From Zavarzinella formosa DSM 19928 (GTDB taxonomy: Bacteria > Planctomycetota > Planctomycetia > Gemmatales > Gemmataceae), in the NCBI RefSeq assembly GCF_000255705.1, contig NZ_JH636444.1:336563-376728 (forward strand): a DNA stretch of 40,166 nt, given 5' to 3'. A model generated the notes under the pieces. The model saw nothing but the letters and a program-made list of their open reading frames with translations, made no database searches and had not been told where the DNA came from. Made by a program: the position numbers and the translations under genes. This document shows positions 34,082-40,166 of this stretch, piece after piece. How positions within the stretch are numbered: position 1 is the stretch's first letter; every line of letters starts with the position of its first letter.

Positions 34082-35403
34082 GGAGTCACCTCGTCACGAA
34101 CGTCGATTTGCCCGGTTACGGCCGCCGAAATCAGGGCCGTGCGATACTCTTGAAGCCGGGCGATACCATCGCGTACACGATTAATCACTGGAGCGAGTTT
34201 GGCATCTTGGTATTCGACATATTTCGCGATCTTCACTTGCTCTTGCGTGTCAGGCGTCGCGAACTCGATGCTTCCCAAAGCATCAATCGTCAGCTTTGGT
34301 TGAGCTGATCCGGAAACAAATGGTTCGTAATTGATGCTGTTGAGCCGCTCGGTCCAATACACCAACTGCCCTGATTTCGGTTTGAGGATGTGGGCGTGGT
34401 TGTTCACCCAGTACTTTCCTATCGCGACGAATGCCAGTGGAGTGCTACGGCTCAGGAGATTCGCCCCATCCTCACCAATCAGGATGAGTGGTTCATCAAA
34501 AAGATACCGGTCAACTTGATCGATGATCCCAGATGCCCCGTAGTACGGGTAGATTTTCTCCAAGGCACCCCGTTCTTCTGAACTCAAGGGAATGCGACGA
34601 TAGTTCAAAAACTGTACTGAATACTTCAGACGCTTTATTTCCCAGTGCTTCGGCACCATTCCAAGCCACGACACGCCGGAGTCCTTCATCGGCACATTCG
34701 GATCAAGCCCCCGCGTGACGGCGTGACTGATGACCGCCTGCCGTTTCTCTTCCAGCAGGGCGATGAGCCGCTCCTTGTGCCCGATCAGGGCGTCGATGCG
34801 ATCCGTCTCCCGGTCGAGGAACGCCGCAATCGCCCGTTGTTCGGGAAGAGATGGCAAGGGGGCAACGTAGTTGCTCAAGAATGATTCAGGAACCCGTTGT
34901 TGGCCGGCCGCTCCCGTCATTTCGCTGACGCCCCGTTCACGAAATGCGTGTAAGCGGGTGATGAGTTCGAGATACCGCCCGTCAATGTCCACTCGTGGTC
35001 GGAGAACGTGAAACTCTGTGGTCCCAAATCCAATTCCGTTTTCCAACCGGTCGGCCCGTGCTCCTTTCCCGTTCTCAAAGCAAGGCGTGATCTTGGCCAC
35101 CAATACGTCACCATCTCGGAAGTAAGTAAATCCCTGACGAACGTCTCCAAGCGGGCGGGTGAGTTCAAGTGACATTACTCCATCTTCACTCACTCGTTCC
35201 ATCGGAATGAACGAAACGGCAATGTCGTCTGCCAATCGTCCGATTTCCGTCTTGGAGGGATTGCTGACGGCAAGAAATTTGATTCGGCACATCGACCAAG
35301 ATGCCGGGACTTCGGGCTGCCATGTTGCCCCATTGCTTGTCTGATATGCTGGATACCGTTTCCACCGCCGAACAGTCGTCGTGTCAAGTGTCTCGGCACT
35401 CAT
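34078..35403 (-). CDS. hsdS: Type I restriction enzyme, specificity subunit
   Basis: 441 residues from the ATG at 35403, preceded by GGAGGAG; the open frame continues upstream to 35778 but that part lies over other genes. Two target-recognition domains are present. The first spans about residues 30-185 and ends 'PLPSLPEQRAIAAFLDRETD'. A coiled-coil spacer at about 187-232 ('RIDALIGHKERLIALLEEKR') follows, then 'SGVSWLGMVPKHWEIKRLKY' opens the second domain (about 245-395), and a second coiled coil ends the protein ('PVINRVRDGIARLQEYRTAL'). The two half-sites of the DNA target are set by these domains. Both look complete, so the enzyme should recognise a bipartite sequence I cannot predict. 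The start overlaps the stop of the 52-residue ORF. Confidence 0.95.
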   Translation of the reverse strand: MSAETLDTTTVRRWKRYPAYQTSNGATWQPEVPASWSMCRIKFLAVSNPSKTEIGRLADDIAVSFIPMERVSEDGVMSLELTRPLGDVRQGFTYFRDGDVLVAKITPCFENGKGARADRLENGIGFGTTEFHVLRPRVDIDGRYLELITRLHAFRERGVSEMTGAAGQQRVPESFLSNYVAPLPSLPEQRAIAAFLDRETDRIDALIGHKERLIALLEEKRQAVISHAVTRGLDPNVPMKDSGVSWLGMVPKHWEIKRLKYSVQFLNYRRIPLSSEERGALEKIYPYYGASGIIDQVDRYLFDEPLILIGEDGANLLSRSTPLAFVAIGKYWVNNHAHILKPKSGQLVYWTERLNSINYEPFVSGSAQPKLTIDALGSIEFATPDTQEQVKIAKYVEYQDAKLAPVINRVRDGIARLQEYRTALISAAVTGQIDVRDEVTP

Positions 35404-35558
35404 TGATTCTCCTCCGGCTCGGCGGCCTGATAAGCTTGTTGCGTCTGAGTCGGGGTCGTGGGGATTGTCAATTCGGAAACTCCCTCGCGGACCATGGGGC
35501 GAAGACAGATTTCCTCGAGATATCTTTGAGACCTCTTGAGGATTTTCTCCAAATCCAT
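35400..35558 (-). CDS. Small ORF of 52 residues between hsdM and hsdS
   Basis: An ATG at 35558 opens 'MDLEKILKRSQRYLEEICLR', then 'PMVREGVSELTIPTTPTQTQ' and 'QAYQAAEPEENQ', ending in a TGA that overlaps the hsdS ATG (ATGA). The N-terminal half looks like an amphipathic helix and the tail is Pro/Gln/Glu-rich. It is in the same frame as hsdM but after the hsdM stop. In another frame, a GTG at 35601 overlapping the hsdM stop (GTGA) starts 'VSKKKPGTGKIVPAD'. That may be the true N-terminus if a one-base indel or sequencing error separates the two pieces, giving about 67 residues. The exact overlaps at both ends argue that it is translated. Function unknown; a small adaptor or regulator of the M/S complex is possible. 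Confidence 0.6.
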   Translation of the reverse strand: MDLEKILKRSQRYLEEICLRPMVREGVSELTIPTTPTQTQQAYQAAEPEENQ

Positions 35559-35597
35559 CGGCCGGGACAATTTTGCCGGTGCCGGGTTTCTTCTTGC

Positions 35598-37682
35598 TCA
35601 CGCTGCCACCTCTTTCAGAAGTCTCAGCACATCGGCTTCGACCGCTTTGATGTCCGCTTCGATCTCCTCCAGCGGCCGGGGGGGCTGGTACTGGTAGAAA
35701 TATCGGTTGAAATTGATCTCGTAGCCGACGAGGCCGATCTCGCCGTCCTTCTCGTCGCGGATGTCCTCGTTGATCCACGCATCTGGCACATGCGGCTTGA
35801 CCTCCCGCTCGAAGAACTCCGGCACGCTCTCGCCGAGGGGCACGTTCTCGGTGTCTCGCAGTTCCGGGTCAGCCTCGGGGTTGCCTTCTTCGTCCTTACA
35901 GATGGCGGCTGATTCGTCTCGTTCGCTCAGGGCGTCCAGAATGGCCCGTTTGAGCGGAGCAGGCAGACGCAACCCGGCGCGTCTGGCCGCCGCATGGAAC
36001 AACGGCAAGAACTCGGCCCGGTCGGTGATCAAATCGTCAGGCAGGTACTCGAGCATCGTTCGGATGGCCGATTGCGTCTCCCGGCCGACGGCCTCGTCGG
36101 CGTCCCGTTCCTCTTGGCGTTTCTTTTTGCTAGCGGTCAGATTTTGAAAAGCCTTTGTTTCTTCCACCCTCGCCAGTCGCTCCCGGCTGGCTTGAAAATT
36201 GAGCCGCAACGGCCGTTCGATAGTCACCTTGCGGTAGCCAAAGGCGCTCGTCGGGAAGATCTTGGACCGGAGCGTCTTTGGTTCATCGGCCGGGATCGCG
36301 GCTGTGCCATCCGTGAAATCCTCGAACAGCTTGACGATCAGCGGGATGTAATTCTCGGTCCGCTCGACGCCGTCCGGGATGTCGCGGCGTTTGTTCCCCA
36401 GACTCTTACGACGGGGCAACCACGCCTCGGAGGCGTCGATGAGCTGGACATTGCCGCGCCGTCCTGTGGGTTTCGTGTTGCCCAAGACCCAGACATATGT
36501 GCTGATGCCCGTGTTGTAGAACAGATCCTTCGGCAGGGCGATCAACGCCTCCAAGTAGTCATTTTCCAAAATCCAACGGCGAATCTCGCTTTCACCGGAC
36601 CCGGCGTCCCCGGTGAACAACGGCGAGCCGTTCATGATGATGCTCACCCGGCTGGCCCCTTCGGAAGGGTGGCGCATCCGGCCGAGCATGTGCTGCAGAA
36701 ACAACAACTGGCCGTCGTTGATGCGAGGCAACCCGGCCTCGAAGCGGTTCTTGGCGGCCCGCGCCGCCTCGGCCCGCACCGTGTCTTGGTCAAGGTTCCA
36801 ATCCTTGCCATAGGGGGGATTGGCCAGTTGATAATCAAAGGTGCGTTCGGCGTGGCCGTCCTGCGACAGCACACTGCCGAACGCGATGTTGTCGGCATCC
36901 CGGCCATCGGCGCTTTTGATGTAAAGGTCGGACTTGCAGACCGCGAACGTCGCCGGGTTGACTTCCTGCCCGAATAAGTGGACGTCGGCAGCCGGGTTGA
37001 CCGCCTGGATGCGTTCCTTGGCGATGGTGAGCATCCCGCCGGACCCGCAGCACGGGTCGTAAACGGTGCGGATCACTTTGCCCGTTTGGAGGGCGCTCCG
37101 GTCATGCGAGGTCATCAGGTTGACCATCAGCCGGATCACCTCACGGGGCGTAAAGTGCTCCCCGGGGTTCTCGTCGAGGGCTTCGTTGAACTTCCGGATC
37201 AGTTCCTCGAACACATAGCCCATCTCGTGGTTGCTCAGCCGGCCCGGACTGAGGTCGGCCTCGGCGAACCGTTCGACCACCCGGAACAGAAGGTTCGCCG
37301 TCTCCAACTTGGCGATGGTGTTCGGGAAGTCGAACTTCTCGATCACGTCGCCCATGTTCTTCGAGAAGCCGGCGAGGTACGCCCGCAGGTTGGCGGCCAG
37401 TTGCTGCGGCTCTTTCACGAGCGTTTCAAAGGTGTACTTCGATGTGTTGTAGAATGCGAACCCGGACGCCTTGCAAAGCTGCGGGTCGAGGTTGTCGAGC
37501 TTCCCCTTGAGCTTGCTGTGCGTCTCGAACACTTTCTGCCGGGTCGGGGCCAGGACGGAGTCGATCCGCCGCAGGACGGTGAAGGGCAGGATGACGTCCT
37601 GATAGTGCCCTCGCTTGAATGAGTCCCGGATCAGGTCCGCGACCCCCCAGATGAACGTCACCATTTCGCCGTGATTGGCCAT
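35598..37682 (-). CDS. hsdM: Type I restriction enzyme, modification (methyltransferase) subunit
   Basis: 694 residues, longer than the ~500 of many HsdM proteins because of a long C-terminal region. An N-terminal helical domain ('VTFIWGVADLIRDSFKRGHY') precedes the methylase core: SAM-binding motif 'DPCCGSGGM' at 209-217, 'FGQEVNPATFAVCK', catalytic 'NPPYG' at 288-292 (N6-adenine type) and 'SRVSIIMNGSPLFTGDAGSG'. The C-terminal ~230 residues are charged and partly coiled-coil, ending 'EADIKAVEADVLRLLKEVAA', and probably contact HsdS. GAGGAA precedes the ATG. All catalytic residues are kept. It would methylate adenine in the sequence chosen by HsdS. Confidence 0.96.
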   Translation of the reverse strand: MANHGEMVTFIWGVADLIRDSFKRGHYQDVILPFTVLRRIDSVLAPTRQKVFETHSKLKGKLDNLDPQLCKASGFAFYNTSKYTFETLVKEPQQLAANLRAYLAGFSKNMGDVIEKFDFPNTIAKLETANLLFRVVERFAEADLSPGRLSNHEMGYVFEELIRKFNEALDENPGEHFTPREVIRLMVNLMTSHDRSALQTGKVIRTVYDPCCGSGGMLTIAKERIQAVNPAADVHLFGQEVNPATFAVCKSDLYIKSADGRDADNIAFGSVLSQDGHAERTFDYQLANPPYGKDWNLDQDTVRAEAARAAKNRFEAGLPRINDGQLLFLQHMLGRMRHPSEGASRVSIIMNGSPLFTGDAGSGESEIRRWILENDYLEALIALPKDLFYNTGISTYVWVLGNTKPTGRRGNVQLIDASEAWLPRRKSLGNKRRDIPDGVERTENYIPLIVKLFEDFTDGTAAIPADEPKTLRSKIFPTSAFGYRKVTIERPLRLNFQASRERLARVEETKAFQNLTASKKKRQEERDADEAVGRETQSAIRTMLEYLPDDLITDRAEFLPLFHAAARRAGLRLPAPLKRAILDALSERDESAAICKDEEGNPEADPELRDTENVPLGESVPEFFEREVKPHVPDAWINEDIRDEKDGEIGLVGYEINFNRYFYQYQPPRPLEEIEADIKAVEADVLRLLKEVAA

Positions 37683-37765
37683 GTGCGGGAATTCCTCAAG
37701 TGTCGGCCCGAGCCGATGATTCGACTGATGGAAGATAACAGGTGAATTGCGATGATGTCCGGGTT

Positions 37766-38665
37766 TTACTCTTCGAAGAGAATCTCCTCGAATTCCTCTT
37801 CGGTCGGCACTTTCCCGAGGGCGATCAGTTTGGTGAGCAATTGAGCCAGCCGGCTCCGGATCCGGGAAATATGCTCGCGAACTTTGGCCTCATGGGCGTC
37901 TTTTTTTTTGCCAAGCTGTTTCCCGTGAATGATTTTGGAACGCTCGCCGTATAGGGTTTTCATCTCCGAATACACGGCCCGGCTTTCCTTGCCGGACGAG
38001 CCGAGCAGTTTGGCCGCGAGAGTCGAAAGGCGGTACCGCAGTTCGTACTCAATGTCGAAGATGGCCTCCACGCCCGCCCACAGTTGCGCCACTTTCATCC
38101 GGTCGTTTGACGCAAGCATGTAAGTGCATAGCGCCTCGACAGCGGTCTGAAAGCTCTCGTTCCCGGTGAGCTTGATGAGTCCGGCCAGATTGTGCCGCAC
38201 CCATTCGATGTCCTCGGCCAAGACAAGTTTCGGCTCCGCCGTCGTGTGATGCGACAGTCCCCGCTCGAAATGAAAGGCGCGACAACCGTTGGGGGGTGTG
38301 GCCCGCAAAGCCGACCAAGACCGCTCGCAGACTGCCGGGCAGACGATCTCAGCCCCCGTGCGAATGCGGAGCCCGGCCAGGATCGCCTCGGCGGTCGGGA
38401 AAATCCGCTCGGTGTTTTCCTCGAAGCGGGAAGCGTCGATGACGAGTTCGTGCCGCAGGATTTTTTCGCCGTACAGCGCGATCGAACCCGCCACCGGAAG
38501 ACTGGTGAGACTCGTCGCGAGTTGTTCGTGGCTGGGAAACGAGCGAAGCCGGCGAAGTTGAAACGGCCCGCCAAGGGTCATGATTTCGTGCTGAGTGTCC
38601 AAGCCGCCGATCGCAAAATGCCAGCGCTCAATCTGATCCAGATCGTCCGGCGGCATGTCAGGCAC
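37766..38665 (-). CDS. HEPN-domain protein (ApeA-like), probable RNase
   Basis: 299 residues from a GTG at 38665 with AGGGAA upstream; an ATG three codons later is an alternative. The C-terminal ~110 residues are helical and carry 'YGERSKIIHG', the R-x4-H motif (Arg 242, His 247) of HEPN ribonucleases. The context 'AGVEAIFDIEYELRYRLSTLAAKLL' is typical for the Apea-like HEPN group. The N-terminal ~180 residues form an uncharacterised sensor-like domain. HEPN proteins in defence islands commonly act as RNA-cutting abortive-infection effectors. It lies 83 bases upstream of hsdM on the same strand, so it may be triggered when restriction fails or be part of the same transcript. This pairing is inference. 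Confidence 0.8.
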   Translation of the reverse strand: MPDMPPDDLDQIERWHFAIGGLDTQHEIMTLGGPFQLRRLRSFPSHEQLATSLTSLPVAGSIALYGEKILRHELVIDASRFEENTERIFPTAEAILAGLRIRTGAEIVCPAVCERSWSALRATPPNGCRAFHFERGLSHHTTAEPKLVLAEDIEWVRHNLAGLIKLTGNESFQTAVEALCTYMLASNDRMKVAQLWAGVEAIFDIEYELRYRLSTLAAKLLGSSGKESRAVYSEMKTLYGERSKIIHGKQLGKKKDAHEAKVREHISRIRSRLAQLLTKLIALGKVPTEEEFEEILFEE

Positions 38666-38790
38666 GATTTATTCCCTGCTTAAAATCATGAACAGGCACT
38701 AGGCTGAATGTTCGTTCGACAGTAATCTGGACATCTACCCAGCACTCGAATTCGACACGACCCACCAATAGTAACGGTTCCCGGACTCCG
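38666..38790. promoter_or_regulatory. Divergent promoter region of the HEPN/hsd run and the right-end pair
   Basis: 125 bases between divergent starts at 38665 (minus) and 38791 (plus). It is AT-richer than its surroundings and should contain both promoters. No specific operators could be assigned. Confidence 0.4.
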
Positions 38791-39264
38791 ATGTCCGAGT
38801 TTACCGAATATTGGCGAACCAACGAGTCCACCATGTCCGATCATCCAGCGTATTCAACGGAGGCGTTCTCGCCATCCGAAGAGGCCGAAGAACCACCACC
38901 GTTTGAGCCCGATCACGATCTGCCGGGGGCGGTAATGATGATTCCCAACAGCCACTGGGGGTTCGAGGTCGTTTCGGCCACCGACCATCCCGGAGCCTGT
39001 GTGAATTATCTGCCCGCGAGCCGGGAAGGTGTTTTAGTCCAGGGAACCGACGCGGAGAATGTCCGCTATCCGAGGACTTATTTGACCGTCTCCCCTACTG
39101 TCGAGAACGGGCTCTTCAAAGACACCGCTTTTAAGCTGGTGCCCCGGTATTTTCGTCTCCACAAACTGAAATTGTATTTTCCCCAGCGGCATATCGGCAG
39201 TTTGGGCGGGACCACACTCCAACACCTCCGGGATGAACTCGCCCGGCTCAACCCGGAGGAGTGA
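38791..39264 (+). CDS. Unknown acidic protein, first of a two-gene unit
   Basis: 157 residues from the ATG at 38791; an internal ATG at 38833 is also possible, and neither has a strong ribosome-binding site. The N-terminal ~45 residues are acidic and Pro-rich ('EEAEEPPPFEPDHDLPG') and probably flexible. The rest looks like a small beta-rich domain ('GAVMMIPNSHWGFEVVSATD', 'YPRTYLTVSPTVENGLFKDT', 'LKLYFPQRHIGSLGGTTLQH'). There is no signal peptide or membrane segment. Its stop is followed after 3 bases by the next gene, whose ribosome-binding site GGAGGAG lies in this gene's last codons, so the two are co-translated. I do not recognise the family. Confidence 0.65.
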   Translation: MSEFTEYWRTNESTMSDHPAYSTEAFSPSEEAEEPPPFEPDHDLPGAVMMIPNSHWGFEVVSATDHPGACVNYLPASREGVLVQGTDAENVRYPRTYLTVSPTVENGLFKDTAFKLVPRYFRLHKLKLYFPQRHIGSLGGTTLQHLRDELARLNPEE

Positions 39265-39267
39265 ATC

Positions 39268-40166
39268 ATGATGGCTTCCGTGCTCACCGAACACGTCCGT
39301 CATTTCGGCCCGGACAGTGATCCACACAACGCCGTGCTCCCCGCCTTGGAGCGGATTCTACGTAATCGAATGCGTCAAAAGAACTTACTTATCGCCCCGC
39401 CGGGCGTGTTGGGATACTCGGGCGTATCAAAATGGTCGGCGATCGGGGCCTTCGAGGATATCGTTGCCGACTGTTACATGTTCGCGATTTTGGACCGAAT
39501 CCAAGGCCTTCAAAATCAACTGAGGATCAAGCCCAACATCGACGGTCTGATCTCCAGAAACGTGGGGAACTTCCTGCTGGAACGACAAAAGAAGCATAAC
39601 CCCGTCGGATACGCCGTGTACGGAAACGCGAAGGCGGCGATCCTGGAAGCCTCCGCGAAGGGGGCACTCGTCATCGATAACTCGGAAAACGGCAAGATCA
39701 GTAACGAATCCGTCGTGCGGTTCTCCCAATCCTCGCCGGGCGCCCCGCCTGTTTCCCCTGAAGTCGTTCAGAACGCCGCCCGAACATCCGCCGTCCTGAC
39801 GGAAGGCGTCCGTCATCTGTCCTCGACGTCGGAAGAAGGCCGGTCGTGTGTTTTGCGGTTTGTCGAACAACTTCGGGAAAACGGTGTCGCCGCCGTTCGA
39901 TGCGGGGATTTGATAGCCGTCCTGGCGAACATCGCACGCGAGATTCCGCCTGCCGTTCCCGCTTCCGACGCGGCCTGGGGGGGAGACGAGGTTGGAGTAT
40001 TGGTGAGGATGGTTCGGCCGGACGCCAGCCCCGAGGAACGCGAACATTGGGAGTATCTCAAGAGGGTGATTCCCCGGAAAATCGGTGAGATTAACCGTCA
40101 ACAGCGCGTGCGAGACAGACTAGTGCAGGTTCCGGCAAGGCCTTTCCTTAACCGAAGAACGTGCGA
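39268..40166 (+). CDS. Unknown protein, second of the two-gene unit, runs off the window
   Basis: The ATG at 39268 (or the next codon, also ATG) follows GGAGGAG. The frame stays open for about 299 codons to the end of the window with good codon use, so this is a partial gene. It starts 'MMASVLTEHVRHFGPDSDPH', then a basic-helical part 'LERILRNRMRQKNLLIAPPG', 'EDIVADCYMFAILDRIQGLQ', 'LRIKPNIDGLISRNVGNFLL' and 'ERQKKHNPVGYAVYGNAKAA'. The pattern 'EDIV...CY...L.RI..L...L..KPNIDGL' faintly recalls sigma-factor region 2-like proteins seen in planctomycete accessory regions, but this is weak. The later part is helical and acidic. No enzyme motif is visible in the part seen. Function unknown. Confidence 0.7.
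   Translation, partial: MMASVLTEHVRHFGPDSDPHNAVLPALERILRNRMRQKNLLIAPPGVLGYSGVSKWSAIGAFEDIVADCYMFAILDRIQGLQNQLRIKPNIDGLISRNVGNFLLERQKKHNPVGYAVYGNAKAAILEASAKGALVIDNSENGKISNESVVRFSQSSPGAPPVSPEVVQNAARTSAVLTEGVRHLSSTSEEGRSCVLRFVEQLRENGVAAVRCGDLIAVLANIAREIPPAVPASDAAWGGDEVGVLVRMVRPDASPEEREHWEYLKRVIPRKIGEINRQQRVRDRLVQVPARPFLNRRTC

Noticed and set aside
32258-34153. A 631-codon plus-strand open frame opposite hsdR
   Set aside because: It is the antisense shadow of hsdR, whose helicase and nuclease motifs are complete. The plus-strand translation has no family features and arises from the high GC content.
1-40166. tRNA or rRNA genes
   Set aside because: No cloverleaf with a matching T-loop sequence and no rRNA signature stretch was seen on reading both strands; a tRNAscan/Infernal run would be decisive.

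Overview
The window looks like a chromosomal piece of a planctomycete, probably from the Gemmataceae/Pirellulaceae side of the phylum. This rests on gene families seen together almost only there: paired DUF1549/DUF1553 and DUF1501 proteins, DUF1559 pseudopilin-like proteins, multi-EF-hand secreted proteins, a WD40 protein with a signal peptide, and a DUF2924/serine-recombinase/DUF3854 mobile gene set. Most genes are GC-rich. The first ~800 bases and the stretch 15725-16005 are visibly AT-richer.

Layout. (1) 1-2650: a small membrane-anchored NTF2-like protein, then an array of four near-identical insertion-sequence left ends. The last belongs to a 1.3-kb insertion sequence (1136-2448) whose DDE transposase is broken by two small indels. 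(2) 2652-4577: a small secreted protein and a secreted WD40 protein, divergently transcribed. (3) 15724 down to 4789: eight minus-strand genes that look like one transcription unit: DUF1559 protein, lipoprotein, ABC ATPase, large MacB/FtsX permease, second DUF1559 protein with a degenerate prepilin motif, DUF1549/DUF1553, DUF1501 and EF-hand protein. (4) 16006-21940: a 1753-residue secreted beta-propeller/carbohydrate-binding-like protein flanked on both sides by remnants of the same insertion-sequence family. (5) 22581-26550: the wreck of an integrative element, with DUF2924, large serine recombinase, unknown small gene, ECF-type sigma factor, DUF3854 primase-like gene and an HTH gene, each frameshifted or truncated. 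(6) 38665 down to 26763: a defence island, all on the minus strand: HEPN protein, hsdM, a 52-residue ORF missed by length-limited calling, hsdS, hsdR, and then a tightly overlapping three-gene cassette (Cas4/AddB-like nuclease with an Fe-S cysteine cluster, unknown protein, SF1 helicase). (7) 38791-40166: two plus-strand genes of unknown function, the second running off the window.

The most interesting part is the three-gene nuclease-unknown-helicase cassette. Its stop/start codons overlap (ATGA and ATGGCTGA), so the three products are probably made together. It sits directly downstream of a complete type I restriction-modification operon and beside a decayed integrative element. I do not recognise it as a named defence system, so it is the best candidate here for something undescribed. 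No tRNA, rRNA or CRISPR array was recognised.
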